64,000 nucleotides of DNA from Nitrobacter sp963807355 (GCA_963807355.1 CAWEBX010000004.1:1-64000); one strand, 5' to 3'. Shown: positions 37,290-47,600, counted from the first letter of the stretch. The notes: generated by a model from the letters alone, not told the origin. Numbers and translations: made by a program.

Positions 37290-38189
37290 ATGGCGGCCAT
37301 TGCGTTCATCGGTCTCGGCAACATGGGTGGACCCATGGCGGCCAATCTTGTCAAGGCCGGCCACAAGGTAGCCGGTTTCGATCTCGTTCCGGCGTCGAGA
37401 GATGCGGCAAAAGCGGATGGCGTGATGATCGCCGGCAGCGCAAGGGCTGCGGTGACAAACGCGGACGTCATCATCACCATGCTGCCGATCGGGAGGCATG
37501 TGGTGTCGGTTTGGACAGATGTTATGCCCGTGGTCACCAGGGGCGCGCTGATGATCGACTGTTCGACCATCGATGTCGAAAGCGCCCGGCGGGTCCATAT
37601 GCTGGCGGCCAGGGCTTCCCTGTCGTCGGTGGATGCGCCGGTCTCGGGAGGCGTCGCGGGCGCCAGGGACGCGACGCTGACCTTCATGGCTGGCGGGGAA
37701 GTTGAGTCCTTCGAGGCGGCGAAGCCGTTTCTTGAATCGATGGGCAAGAAGATCACCCATTGCGGCCGTGACGGCGCGGGGCAGGCCGCCAAAATCTGCA
37801 ACAACATGATCCTGGGCGTCTCGATGATCGCGGTGGGCGAGGCCTTCGTGCTTGCGGAAAAGCTCGGCCTGTCTCGTCAGGCGCTGTTCGATGTCGCCTC
37901 GACCGCGTCGGGTCAGTGCTGGTCGCTGACGAGCTACTGTCCGGTGCCGGGGCTGGTTCCGACCTCGCCCGCGAATAACGACTACAAGCCGGGCTTCGCC
38001 TCGGCGATGATGCTCAAAGACCTGACGCTTGCGCAGGAGGCGGCGAAATCTACCGGCGCGGTGACGCCGCTTGGACAGCACGCGCAGGACATCTACAAGG
38101 CGTTCGATGCGGCCGGAAACGGGGGGGTCGATTTCTCCGGAATCATCCGGCATATCCGCGCCCTTGCGGAAAACATGGGTGGCCGATGA
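37290..38189 (+). CDS. mmsB: 3-hydroxyisobutyrate dehydrogenase
   Basis: This NAD-dependent enzyme oxidises 3-hydroxyisobutyrate to methylmalonate semialdehyde, the substrate of MmsA. The 299-residue protein has the Rossmann start 'AAIAFIGLGNMGGPMAANLVKAG', the substrate motif 'SSVDAPVSGGVAGARDATLTF', and the catalytic-Lys stretch 'GAGQAAKICNNMILGVSM'. 'NNDYKPGFASAMMLKDLTLAQ' is typical of the HIBADH branch. A GGAGG site precedes the ATG. With the three genes before it the pathway from isobutyryl-CoA to propionyl-CoA lacks only the methacrylyl-CoA hydration step. Confidence 0.97.
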   Translation: MAAIAFIGLGNMGGPMAANLVKAGHKVAGFDLVPASRDAAKADGVMIAGSARAAVTNADVIITMLPIGRHVVSVWTDVMPVVTRGALMIDCSTIDVESARRVHMLAARASLSSVDAPVSGGVAGARDATLTFMAGGEVESFEAAKPFLESMGKKITHCGRDGAGQAAKICNNMILGVSMIAVGEAFVLAEKLGLSRQALFDVASTASGQCWSLTSYCPVPGLVPTSPANNDYKPGFASAMMLKDLTLAQEAAKSTGAVTPLGQHAQDIYKAFDAAGNGGVDFSGIIRHIRALAENMGGR

Positions 38190-38367
38190 CGACGTTTGTT
38201 CTTGCCATGGCATCGCACGGATTACGGTGTCGCCGTCAGGGGTTTCAAATGGCTCGACCCAGTGTCGTTCATCTGGGCGTTCCGCCGCGTTCAGCTTCGT
38301 CGAGCTTTGCGAGGGTGACTTTCTAGAACTTTAAGAGCTCAGGTCAAAAGCGGGGGAGGCGTAAGCT

Positions 38368-38844
38368 GTGAACGAGGTCTGGAAGCAACCATCGGTCTCG
38401 CTCGAAGCTTACAGGCAAATGATCGGTCAGGAGATCGGCGTTTCGTCATGGCACCTGATCGACCAGAAGCGGATCGATCTCTATGCCGACGTGATCGAAG
38501 ACCGTCAGTTTATCCACGTCGACCCCGAGCGGGCCAAGGAAACAGCGTTCGGCACGACCGTTGCGCATGGATTCCTGACCATGTCGCTGCTCAGTGTCAT
38601 GTCGCATGAGGTGATTCCGCCGGTCGCTGGTGTGACCATGCGGGTGAACTATGGCTTTGATCGGCTCCGGTTCATATCGCCGGTCAAATCCGGATCGCGC
38701 GTCAGAGGCCGTTTCACGCTCACCGAGGCGACGCTTCGCAAGCCCGGCGAATTGCTGTCGCGCACCGCCGTCAGCGTGGAGATCGAGGGCGAGAAGCGGT
38801 TGGCGCTTGCCGCCGACTGGCTTGCTCTCCTGTACCTTTCCTGA
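38368..38844 (+). CDS. MaoC family (R)-specific hydratase-like protein
   Basis: GTG 38368 gives a 158-residue single hotdog domain: 'SSWHLIDQKRIDLYADVIED', then hydratase-2 motif 'QFIHVDPERAKETAFGTTVAHGFLTMSLL' with catalytic Asp and His positions, and 'MRVNYGFDRLRFISPVKSGS'. MaoC hydratases add water to enoyl-CoAs or related thioesters. Its place after mmsB makes a role in the same branched-chain pathway possible but not proven; the 178-base gap argues for a separate promoter. Confidence 0.92.
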   Translation: MNEVWKQPSVSLEAYRQMIGQEIGVSSWHLIDQKRIDLYADVIEDRQFIHVDPERAKETAFGTTVAHGFLTMSLLSVMSHEVIPPVAGVTMRVNYGFDRLRFISPVKSGSRVRGRFTLTEATLRKPGELLSRTAVSVEIEGEKRLALAADWLALLYLS

Positions 38845-38874
38845 CGGCGCGGAACTAGGGCACATCTTTTTCCG

Positions 38875-40129
38875 ATGCGTGACGTCCTCGATACCCAGGC
38901 TGCGATTCTTGGCGCTGGTCCCGCCGGCCTGATGGCTGCGGAGGTTCTCGCGCGCGGGGGCGTGCACGTGACCGTGTTCGACGCCATGCCGTCGGCGGGC
39001 CGCAAGTTTCTGATGGCGGGGCGCGGCGGCCTCAATCTGACGCACAGCGAGCCGCTACGGCAATTTCTCGCGCGCTATGGCGCGGCCGTGCCCAATCTCA
39101 AGCCGGCCATCGACGCGTTCACGCCCGAGGCGCTGCGAAAGTGGTCCGACGATCTCGGACAACCGACATTCGTCGGATCGAGCGGACGTGTATTTCCGAA
39201 AGTGCTCAAAGCGTCTCCGCTGTTGCGTGCATGGCTTAAGCGGCTTGATTCTCTTGGGGTGACGCTGGCGCTGCGGCATCGCTGGATTGGCTGGGACCAC
39301 GACGATCGCCTTAAGTTTCGGACGCCTGATGGCGAGCGCACGGTGGCAGCAGATACGACGATCATGGCGCTTGGCGGCGCGAGTTGGCCGCGGCTTGGCT
39401 CTGATGGCGCGTGGGTCGAACAGCTCGCGTCCAGAGGGATCGCCATGTCGCCGCTGCGACCGGCCAACTGCGCGTTCACCGTGGCATGGAGCGGCATCTT
39501 CCGTGATCGCTTCGAAGGCCAGCCGCTGAAGAACGTCGCGCTGTCGTTCGGTCCGCACGCTGTGCGCGGCGAGGTGCTCATCACGCGTGACGGCATCGAG
39601 GGTGGAGGAATCTATGCCCTCTCGGCGATGCTGCGCGAACACATCAACGTTGCGGGGAACGCCGTTCTGCACATCAACCTCCGACCTGATGTGCCGACGG
39701 ACCGAACTCGCCGTGCGGTTGAACGCGCCGCGCGGAAAACAGTCCATGTCTAACTGGCTGCGCAAAGCCGCTGGCCTTGCGCCGGTCGCAATCGGACTAT
39801 TGCAGGAAGCGGCGATGGTTCAGCATCCGGGATCAACGCAGCCAGCATCGGTTGCAGCGTTGATCCACGCCGTTCCGATCACGCTGACAGGTGTGGCGCC
39901 GATCGCGCGTGCGATCTCCTCCGCTGGAGGAATTGCGTTCAGCGAGCTTGACGGCGACTACATGATCCGCAGGTTTCCGGGCGTCTTCGCCGCCGGGGAA
40001 ATGCTGGACTGGGAAGCGCCGACCGGCGGCTATCTGCTCCAGGCCTCGTTTGCGACCGGCGCGGCGGCCGGGCGAGGTGCGCTGAAGTGGTTGCGGCATC
40101 GTCCACCGTTACGAATGCAGGCCCGATAG
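38875..40129 (+). pseudogene. HI0933/BaiN-like flavoprotein (TIGR03862 type), frameshifted near 39700
   Basis: The first frame (38875-39753) has the FAD-binding start 'AAILGAGPAGLMAAEVLARGG', 'SAGRKFLMAGRGGLNLTHSE' and 'FVGSSGRVFPKVLKASPLLR', and then loses homology after 'HINLRPDVPTD'. The adjacent frame picks up with 'ELAVRLNAPRGKQSMSNWLR', continuing to 'FPGVFAAGEMLDWEAPTGGYLLQASFATG' and the stop at 40129. Removing one C in 'gaCCgaac' restores a 417-residue protein of normal family length. These flavoproteins are uncharacterised oxidoreductases. Either a real recent mutation or a sequencing error in a short C run. Confidence 0.85.
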
Positions 40130-40236
40130 CCACATACGATCCGGCCCAAACACCACGGCCGCGCTTTTGCGTTGCCGTGCGCTTGCCGACGCGGAATACT
40201 TGGGTCATCGCTGAATCACGATGGGATCACCGACCC

Positions 40237-40788
40237 TCATAAGGGCAGAGCAGCGCGAACCCACGATGCAATCTCCACTGCTGTCGCGTGAGGATCGCTA
40301 CCGCTATTGTCAAATCTGTTTCTATAGTCCGCACCGTCGTCGAAGAGGGATCGCGTTCGTCTTAACTCAGGCATAATATTAGGATTCAGTAGCTTCCTGT
40401 GCGCTCGTCGTGATGGCAAAGCCATTCGGCGTACTTGCTCGTCAGGCGCGCAATCAAGGGTGGCCGAGTAAAGAGCACAACCCCGATCGCGGGCAAGTTG
40501 GCAAACCGCTTGCCAATGCTCTTCGGCGAAGCCACTCGGTCCCCCGGTTGCGATGACGTTTGTCAAGATGACCGGGATATTGGGGGCCAGTCGTAAGACG
40601 CATTCAAAAGCTATGTTGCGTACCCTGCGAGCTACATCATAGTATTCTGGACTACAGTAATCGGTCAGGGTAATTGCTACATTAAATAATGTGTGGCTAT
40701 CCAGCAGCCTGCCTTCCAGAATGTCGGCAAGCTCAAGTCCCACTGTAAGCTTCCCAACGCCGGGCCATCCGTTAAGGCTTATTATCAT
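40237..40788 (-). CDS. P-loop kinase-like ATPase (AAA_33 type)
   Basis: The 183-residue protein begins with a Walker A of the form 'MIISLNGWPGVGKLTVGLEL', in which Leu separates Lys from Thr, as I recall in a branch of small P-loop kinases. Further segments: 'LLDSHTLFNVAITLTDYC', the hydrophobic strand 'PVILTNVIATGG', and a possible lid 'PSRRAHRKLLNPNIMPELRR'. The family includes antibiotic and nucleoside kinases, so it may phosphorylate a small molecule. The region is AT-richer than its neighbours, hinting at transfer. No partner gene is seen. Confidence 0.75.
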   Translation of the reverse strand: MIISLNGWPGVGKLTVGLELADILEGRLLDSHTLFNVAITLTDYCSPEYYDVARRVRNIAFECVLRLAPNIPVILTNVIATGGPSGFAEEHWQAVCQLARDRGCALYSATLDCAPDEQVRRMALPSRRAHRKLLNPNIMPELRRTRSLFDDGADYRNRFDNSGSDPHATAVEIASWVRAALPL

Positions 40789-40874
40789 TACACTGTCACT
40801 ATTTCTCGCAACATTAGAGATCCATTATTGAGAAATGATGGGTGACAATCAAGCGGCCTAAAGCGGACTAGCTC

Positions 40875-42686
40875 TCAGGCTTCCTCGATCTCCTCGCGGA
40901 GCATTTCCAATTCGAGCCAGCGATCCTCAGCCAGTTGCAACTCTGTCTGTGCCTTGGCCAGCGCGCCAGAAGCCTTGTCGAAGGCTGCGCGATTCCGCGC
41001 ATAGAGGTCGGGATCATCCAGGTGACGCTGCTGCGCCGCGACTTCCGCCTGAAGTTTTGCGATGGATTTCGGCAATGTTTCCAGCGCGTGTTTCTCGTTG
41101 AAACTGAGCCGCCGCTTGCCGGGGGTGGCTGTAGATGCGCTCTTCGCAGAACGCTCTATCTCAGACGCCGGAGCGGATTTCGGCGCCTCGCGCTTCAGAT
41201 CGGCGCCGCGCTGCGCTAGCATGTCGGTATAGCCGCCGGCGTATTCGACCCAGCGGCCATTGCCTTCGGGGACGATCACCGAGGTCACGACGCGATCGAG
41301 AAAGTCGCGGTCGTGACTGATGAGAATGACGGTGCCCTCGTAGTCGCCGAGCATGTCCTCCAGCACGTCGAGCGTTTCCAGATCGAGATCGTTGGTCGGC
41401 TCGTCCAGCACCAGCAGGTTGGATGGCTTTGCCAGCGCGCGTGCCAGCATCAGGCGTCCGCGCTCCCCGCCGGACAACGCCTCAAGCGGAGTTCGCATCT
41501 GCTCCTGGGCGAACAGAAAATCCTTCATGTAGCTGACGACGTGCTTCGGCTTTCCACCAACCATGACGTGATCGCTGCGCCCCCCGGTCAGCGCCTCCAT
41601 GAGCGTCGATTTCGGGTCGAGGCTTTCTCGGTGCTGGTCAAGCGTCGCCATTTCGAGATTGGCGCCGAGCCGGATTGTGCCGCCATCTGGCATCTCGGCT
41701 CCAGTGAGCATGTTGATCAGCGTGGTTTTGCCTGCGCCGTTGGGACCGACAATGCCGATGCGGTCGCCGCGCTGGATGCGGATTGAGAACTGATCGACGA
41801 TCGTTCGCTCATAGGACTTTCCGATGCCCTTTGCCTCGATGACGAGCTTCCCAGACTTGTCGGCCTCGGCCGCAGCGAGGTTCGCGCTGCCGGCCGTGCC
41901 GCGATAATCGCGGCGTTGCCGGCGCAGTTCATGAAGCCCGGCGAGCCGCTTGACGTTGCGCTTGCGCCGACCCGAGACCCCGTAACGCAGCCAGTGTTCC
42001 TCGGCTACGATCTTGCGGTCGAGCTTGTGCTGGTCGCGCTCCTCTTCGGCCAACACCTCGTCGCGCCATTCCTCGAAATTCGCGAAGCCCCGGTCGATCT
42101 GCCGGACCCGGCCGCGATCGAGCCATGCGGTGCTGCGCGAAAGGTTGGCCAGGAAGCGTCGGTCATGGCTGATGAGAACCAGCGCGCCGCGCCGCGCGCC
42201 GAGTTCACCTTCGAGCCATTCGATGGTGGTGAGATCGAGATGGTTGGTCGGCTCATCAAGCAACAGGATGTCGGGCGAGGGCGCCAGCACGCGCGCCAGC
42301 GCAGCGCGCCGGCCTTCTCCGCCGGAAAGATGCGCGGGATGCTCCGCGCCAGTGAGGCCGAGCTGTTCGACCAGATAGCGCGCTTGATAGGGATCGTCGC
42401 CGGGGCCCATCCCAGCCTCGACATAGGCGAGCGTGGTTTCAAAGCCGGAGAAATCCGGCTCCTGCGGCAAATAACGTACGGTGGCGCCGGGCTGCACGAA
42501 GCGGCTGCCGCCATCAGACGCCATGAGGCCTGCCGCGATCTTCAAGAGCGTTGATTTGCCGGAGCCGTTGCGACCGACCAAGCAGAGCCGCTCGGATTCA
42601 GATACCGAGAGTTCGACGCCGGACAACAGCGGCGTGCCACCAAATGTCAGTGCGATATCTTTCAGCTGAATCAGCGGCGGCGCCAT
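40875..42686 (-). CDS. uup: ABC-F family ATPase Uup
   Basis: The 603-residue cytoplasmic protein has two ABC domains and no membrane part. Domain 1: Walker A 'LVGRNGSGKSTLLKIAAG', signature 'LSGGEGRRAALARVLA', Walker B 'ILLLDEPTNHLD'. Domain 2: 'GIVGPNGAGKTTLINMLTG', 'LSGGERGRLMLARALA', 'LLVLDEPTNDLD'. The C-terminal end ('KHALETLPKSIAKLQAEVAAQ...') is the coiled-coil domain typical of Uup. ABC-F proteins act on ribosomes; Uup is linked to ribosome function and to branched DNA intermediates and transposon excision. It is followed closely by the yaiI gene upstream on the same strand. Confidence 0.95.
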   Translation of the reverse strand: MAPPLIQLKDIALTFGGTPLLSGVELSVSESERLCLVGRNGSGKSTLLKIAAGLMASDGGSRFVQPGATVRYLPQEPDFSGFETTLAYVEAGMGPGDDPYQARYLVEQLGLTGAEHPAHLSGGEGRRAALARVLAPSPDILLLDEPTNHLDLTTIEWLEGELGARRGALVLISHDRRFLANLSRSTAWLDRGRVRQIDRGFANFEEWRDEVLAEEERDQHKLDRKIVAEEHWLRYGVSGRRKRNVKRLAGLHELRRQRRDYRGTAGSANLAAAEADKSGKLVIEAKGIGKSYERTIVDQFSIRIQRGDRIGIVGPNGAGKTTLINMLTGAEMPDGGTIRLGANLEMATLDQHRESLDPKSTLMEALTGGRSDHVMVGGKPKHVVSYMKDFLFAQEQMRTPLEALSGGERGRLMLARALAKPSNLLVLDEPTNDLDLETLDVLEDMLGDYEGTVILISHDRDFLDRVVTSVIVPEGNGRWVEYAGGYTDMLAQRGADLKREAPKSAPASEIERSAKSASTATPGKRRLSFNEKHALETLPKSIAKLQAEVAAQQRHLDDPDLYARNRAAFDKASGALAKAQTELQLAEDRWLELEMLREEIEEA

Positions 42687-42690
42687 CGTC

Positions 42691-43164
42691 TCAGCCCTGC
42701 TGTGTCGCGCAGGTGCGCTGGATACGGCGGATGGCTTTGTCGAGCTCCGACAGGAATGCGGAGCGGTCGCGTGGCTGGAACGAGCGCGGGCCGCCCGTCA
42801 CTTCGCCGCTCGCGCGCAGGTCGGTCATCAGGTTGCGGACTGCGAGCATCATCCCAATCGACTGCTCCGTGAATGGCTTTCCGTTCGGCGCGATCACGCT
42901 CGCGCCCGCCTTGACGCAGCGGCTCGCCAGCGGAATGTCCGCGGTGATGACGATATCATTCTTGCCGGCGCGTTCTGCGATCCAGTCATCGGCAGCATCC
43001 ATGCCCGGCCCGGCCGCAATTCGCTCGATCAAAGGGTCGTCAGGCACACGGATATACGTACCTGCGACCACGATGACAGGTACGCTGTGACGTACCGCGA
43101 CGCGATAAATTTCGTCCTTCACCGGACACGCATCGGCGTCAACGTAGATGCGAATGGAGGTCAA
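42691..43164 (-). CDS. YaiI/YqxD (DUF188) family protein
   Basis: The 157-residue core begins 'TSIRIYVDADACPVKDEIYR', contains 'VPDDPLIERIAAGPGMDAADDWIAERA', 'DIVITADIPLASRCVKAGA' and 'RSAFLSELDKAIRR', and has the PIN-like acidic residues typical of DUF188. The function is unknown. No ATG fits; TTG 43164, just before the conserved core, is the likeliest start, though an ATG at 43284 would add 40 unconserved residues. Its stop lies four bases before uup on the same strand, so the two are probably co-transcribed. Confidence 0.85.
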   Translation of the reverse strand: MTSIRIYVDADACPVKDEIYRVAVRHSVPVIVVAGTYIRVPDDPLIERIAAGPGMDAADDWIAERAGKNDIVITADIPLASRCVKAGASVIAPNGKPFTEQSIGMMLAVRNLMTDLRASGEVTGGPRSFQPRDRSAFLSELDKAIRRIQRTCATQQG

Positions 43165-43475
43165 TGGCGGATCATCGGCTGCGCGGACATCATGGCAGCG
43201 CGTGTTACTCCATGTGAGGGAGGATTGCGAGCGGGCGAGCCAAAGCCTCCGATTGGCGCACAAGAGGGTGCATGCTGCCGTCAACGATATATCTGTGGTT
43301 GTACGAATTGATTTTGCGACGCAATAGAGCGGGGAAGTTGTAAAATTGCGCTTAGCTTTTGATGTTTTCCTGTTTGCTCCCGGTCAAATCGTCCGGGCGA
43401 TCCGAAAGACCCTGACCTAGGAGGCTATGGGCGGTTGCGCTCGCGGTCTGCGCTGCTAAACTTCCGGGAAAAATA
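43165..43475. other. Intergenic region before ppx
   Basis: This is a 311-base divergent gap between yaiI and ppx/gppA. Apart from a few AT-rich tracts (43300-43370) I find no repeat, RNA or protein fragment in it. It should carry promoters for both units. Confidence 0.45.
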
Positions 43476-43517
43476 TTGTCTCGTAGGCCGCTCGAGTGGC
43501 CGCGGAAAGACGGATAC

Positions 43518-44621
43518 ATGGATGATGATATCCAGCGTTGCGTTGATACCGGATCGCGCGACAGCTTTCTGGGATTGGAAGCCGCGATGACCGCGGCGAG
43601 CGCTATCCGTTCTTCGCCGAGCGCCGATGCCGGCGTTTATGCTGCCCTCGATCTCGGCACCAACAATTGCCGGTTGCTGATCGCCTCTCCGACAGGCGGC
43701 AGTTTTCGCGTGATCGATTCGTTTTCGCGAATTGTCCGGCTAGGCGAAGGCATCTCATCGACCGGGCATATCAGCGAGGCGGCGATCGAGCGGACTATCG
43801 CCGCGCTCGCCATATGCCGCGACAAGATCCGCGTCAGGAAAGCGGGCCGCCTGCGGCTGATCGCGACAGAGGCGTGCAGGGCGGCGTCGAACGCCGAGAA
43901 TTTTCGTAGCCGCGTTGCTGCCGCCACGGGCATTCAGCTCGAGGTGATCGATCGGGAGACGGAAGCCGCACTTGCGGTAATCGGCTGCTCGCCGCTGGTT
44001 CATCCGAAAGCGAGCGGCGCGATCCTGTTCGACATCGGCGGCGGCTCGACGGAGCTCGTTCGCATAGAGCGCCGTCGCGAAGGCGACCTGCGCACCATGG
44101 CTTGGATGTCGCTTCCGGTTGGTGTCGTAACGCTAGCTGAGCGTTTTGGCGGGCACGACATAACGCCGCAATCTTACGCTTCCATGGTGAATGAGGTCAC
44201 CGGCCATCTTGCGGTGTTTGCGGCTGCCCATGGCCGCGATCTCTACGGAATGCACCTTCTCGGCACCTCGGGCACGGTGACGACGCTTGGCGGTCTCCAT
44301 CTCGGCCTGGCGCGCTACGATCGCCGCAAGGTTGACGGTATCTGGATGAACGATATCGAGGTGACCCAGGTCATCGCGCGGCTCTGCGGCATGGATTATG
44401 AAAAACGGGTGGCAAACGGCTGCATCGGGATTGAGCGTGCCGATCTGGTTCTGGCGGGCTGCGCCATCCTGGATGCCATTCGGCGAGCCTTTCCCTTGCC
44501 GCGTCTGCGGGTAGCGGATCGTGGTCTGCGGGAGGGTATGCTGGTCGAAATGATGCGCGAGGATGGCGCGTTCAACGGAGCTGACACCCAAAAGGATGTT
44601 TCTCCGGATTGCCGGGCGTGA
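43518..44621 (+). CDS. Ppx/GppA family phosphatase (exopolyphosphatase)
   Basis: The core begins 'VYAALDLGTNNCRLLIASP', the phosphate-1 motif of the sugar-kinase/Hsp70 fold. 'LRLIATEACRAASNAENF', 'VIDRETEAALAVIGC', 'GAILFDIGGGSTELVRIERR' (phosphate-2) and 'LLGTSGTVTTLGGLHLGL' follow. It hydrolyses polyphosphate or guanosine pentaphosphate. ATG 43518 gives 367 residues; a TTG at 43476 would extend it. In related genomes I believe this gene is followed directly by rlmE, whose copy here is 10.4 kb further on, after the copper locus. Confidence 0.93.
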   Translation: MDDDIQRCVDTGSRDSFLGLEAAMTAASAIRSSPSADAGVYAALDLGTNNCRLLIASPTGGSFRVIDSFSRIVRLGEGISSTGHISEAAIERTIAALAICRDKIRVRKAGRLRLIATEACRAASNAENFRSRVAAATGIQLEVIDRETEAALAVIGCSPLVHPKASGAILFDIGGGSTELVRIERRREGDLRTMAWMSLPVGVVTLAERFGGHDITPQSYASMVNEVTGHLAVFAAAHGRDLYGMHLLGTSGTVTTLGGLHLGLARYDRRKVDGIWMNDIEVTQVIARLCGMDYEKRVANGCIGIERADLVLAGCAILDAIRRAFPLPRLRVADRGLREGMLVEMMREDGAFNGADTQKDVSPDCRA

Positions 44622-44680
44622 CCCGGTAATCTATCCCGAAGGGCCCCTACCGATTTGAATTCGATCGGCCGAAATCGAGA

Positions 44681-44695
44681 GTGTCGTCTAGACAC
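44681..44695. promoter_or_regulatory. Short palindrome ahead of the copper locus
   Basis: GTGTC-GTCTA-GACAC is an inverted repeat with perfect five-base arms, 45 bases before the first DUF2946 gene. It could be an operator for the locus, but it does not match a known copper or iron regulator site and it is not repeated ahead of the second DUF2946 gene. Confidence 0.25.
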
Positions 44696-44739
44696 TTGAA
44701 TTCGGGCATGATAGCTCCCGGCGTGAAAGGCTGGGGATT

Positions 44740-45108
44740 ATGCGTCGGCGGCTGGGACGATTTCTTCCGATCGTCATGTTTGCGATGCTGGTGCAGATAT
44801 TTGCACCCATCGCCGCGTGCCTGGCATTCAGCACAGTCTCCGCCGACCCGCTAGCGGGTACGATATGTTCGCACGGTTCGGATGCGAGTTCTCCGCAAAA
44901 CCGTGAGACCGACCCGCAGCAGACGCAAGGCGTCTGCTGTACGTTGTGCGTCGTCCACGCCGCGACCCCACCTCCCGACCCTCAAGCGGCTGCTGTCAGC
45001 TTCGCACGTGACGCAACCGCCGTCGTCTGGCGCGGCCTGGGATTCGGGTTGCCGCCATTCGCGGTTGCCTCCCACGCGCAGGCGCGTGCTCCTCCGGCCA
45101 TTTCCTGA
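44740..45108 (+). CDS. DUF2946 family exported protein (copy 1)
   Basis: The 122-residue protein has a signal or anchor (LPIVMFAMLVQIFAPIAACLAF) and a short periplasmic part with clustered cysteines, 'GVCCTLCVVHAA' plus 'GTICSHGSD', a likely metal-binding set with His. DUF2946 proteins are found next to TonB receptors and copper genes; this resembles the small periplasmic first gene of the pcu copper-starvation operon of Bradyrhizobium japonicum, by position at least. It is about 80 percent identical to the copy at 49360, and the DNA match includes bases just ahead of the start. It opens the first module of the locus. Confidence 0.85.
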   Translation: MRRRLGRFLPIVMFAMLVQIFAPIAACLAFSTVSADPLAGTICSHGSDASSPQNRETDPQQTQGVCCTLCVVHAATPPPDPQAAAVSFARDATAVVWRGLGFGLPPFAVASHAQARAPPAIS

Positions 45109-45200
45109 TTCAGCAAATCCGCACGATCGCCGTGACTGCGGCGGTGATCCGGTCTGTTTGATTAAATGCTCAGGGCGATCGCCCGCATCGGGAATATCCT

Positions 45201-47584
45201 ATGTTTTGCTCTCGTTTCTTTTCGGGCGCTGGCGCACTCGCATTGCATTCGGCGTTGCTCGCTGTTTGCAGCGATGCTGCCGCTCAGACTGCCGCCCAGA
45301 CACTGCCGGGCATCACGGTCGAAGCGCCGCGCCGTGCCCAGGCCAGTCCGCGCAAAAAGCGGTCGGTCGCCCACCGCGACGCTCCGAGATCATCTCCCCG
45401 GCCGCAGCCGGCCGTCGTAGTAAGGCCGTCGCCAGTCTCTACAGATACCCAACTTGCGATCCTTCATCAGGCGCCGACCGGACAGACCCAGACAACGATC
45501 GGCCGCGATCTGTTTGACAACAGGCCATCGTTCTCCGTGGCCGACGTGTTGCGTGACAGTCCCGGCATTTCCATCAAGCAAGGGAACGGTCCCAGGGACT
45601 TCGGCATCTCAATTCGCGGATCGAACGCGCGCAACGGCTTCGCCATTCGAAATCTGGTGATCTTTGATGACGGCTTCCCGGTCACCCAGCCTGACGGACT
45701 GTCCCGCAGCGACCTGATCGATCCTCGCGCCTACGGGGCCATTGACGTCATTCGGGGGCCGTCGTCCGCGCTTTACGGCAATTACGCGACCGGCGGCGCG
45801 CTGAACTTCAGGACCCGTCGCGGCGCCGAGATCAACGGCGTCGAGTACGGCGTCGATGCCGGGAGCTACGGATACCTCAACAACTATCTGACTGCTGGCA
45901 AGAAAGTCGGAAACTTCGAGGCTCTCTGTTCGCAAGCGACGCGCGCAGCGATGGTTTTCTGGGCAATAGTTGGTTCAACACCCAGACTGTGAACTTTCTC
46001 GGGACGCTACAGGCAACGCCGGACGATCGTTTCACATTTAAGTTGATCAACAACACGCTGGATACGCGTCTCCCGATCCGGTCATCGCTCAATCAATTCT
46101 ACATCAACCCCTTTCAGCGAGGCTGTGAAACGGCCGCAACGGCCGCTCCCGGCTGCGGCACGATCACGTTGTTCAATAACGGCTTCAATGCAGCCGCCGG
46201 GACCAGCCGCGAAACGGCGGAGCAGGCCAGGCTCGGCCGCAACGATCGCCGGACGATCGTTGGCGGACGCTGGGAGCATGATTTCGATAACCAGACCACC
46301 TGGCGCAACCAATTCGTGTTCGACGATCGCAATATCAACCAGCCGACCGGCACCACGAGCGCGATCGGCGATTACCCATCCTATAACTTCATGAGCGACC
46401 TCGTGAGGCGGAGCGATCTCCTGGGAATGGATTCCACCAGCTACCTTGGCGCGTTCTACAACACCCTGAGTTGGTCGGGTGACACATACAATGTGGCTCC
46501 TGGAGGAACGCGCGGCCAACTACAGTCGAACGTCACCGGAGAGCACACCAACTATGGTGTCCGTGCGCGCGAAGAACTGCGGCTTACCAACTCATGGACC
46601 GCTATTGCCGGGATCGGGTCGGAGACAACCCATTTAAACGGCGTCAATACAGCTTACACCTATACCGGGCAAACGGGTATTACGACCACGACCATCAGAA
46701 GCACGGAGCGCCAATTCCAGAACACCGCGCCGGAATTCGCGCTGCAATACCGCGCGGACAAAGACTGGCTTCTCCGTGCGCGGGTCGCGACCGGCTACGG
46801 AACGCCACAGGTCGGCAACCTGTTCGTGCTGCCAAACGGTCAGAACGGCAACAATACGCAGCTCAATCCCCAAAGGAATCTCGGCTACGATCTCGGCTTT
46901 GACTGGACGCCGGACCCCACGATCAGGGTAAGCGCGACAGGCTTCTACGAGTTTTTCCGCGACGAACTGGTCACGCAGGCAACGCCCCTCGGCTCGCCCA
47001 ACTCAAGCTATACGTTCAACGCCCCGAAATCCGAGCACCGTGGCTTCGAACTCTTGGCGCAATGGCGTTTCCTGCCAAGTTGGCGTGTGACCACCGCCTA
47101 TACCTATCTCGACCAGATCTACACGAGCTACACCGAGAATATCAGCAATGGTCCCGTTTTCGGTTTCAATCGCGCGGGCAACAAAATTCCCGGTATTTCG
47201 CCGAACGAACTGACGGCAAGGCTTTCCTATGACCAGCTCTCGGGCGCCCTGAAAGGCGTTGGCGCGTTCGTCGAGTTTCAGTGGAGGGACGCATTCTATA
47301 TGGACAATGCCAATCTCCTGAAAGCGCCCGGCTACGAACTCGTCAATCTCAATCTGCACTACGACAAGCCCCTGCAATCGGAGTATCTTAACTCGCTTCA
47401 TGCTTATTTCGAGGTGCGGAACGTCTTCGACAGGACATATGTAGCGTCCGCCAACAACATCGCGAACACGGTAACCGGAGCGGGCGTTCAAAACCCCGCG
47501 AGCGTTTTGGCTAACACCGGCGGCTCTATCTATGCCGGATCGCCACGCATGTTCATCGCCGGAATGAGATTTGCGTTTCGATAG
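45201..47584 (+). pseudogene. TonB-dependent outer-membrane receptor 1, frameshifted near 45922
   Basis: ATG 45201 gives a signal peptide and a TonB-box-like stretch 'LPGITVEAPRR', then a full plug domain ('SVADVLRDSPGISIKQGNGPR', 'IRGSNARNGFAIRNLVIFDDG', 'DVIRGPSSALYGNYATGGALNF'). The frame fails near 45922. In the next frame 'VNFLGTLQATPDDRFTFKLIN' and the beta-barrel run to 'GSIYAGSPRMFIAGMRFAFR', ending in the usual terminal Phe-Arg. Adding one base in 'ggctctctg' gives about 795 residues. It imports a metal complex, probably copper given its neighbours. The sequencing-error alternative is real. Confidence 0.85.
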
Positions 47585-47600
47585 CAAAGGTGGCCTGACC

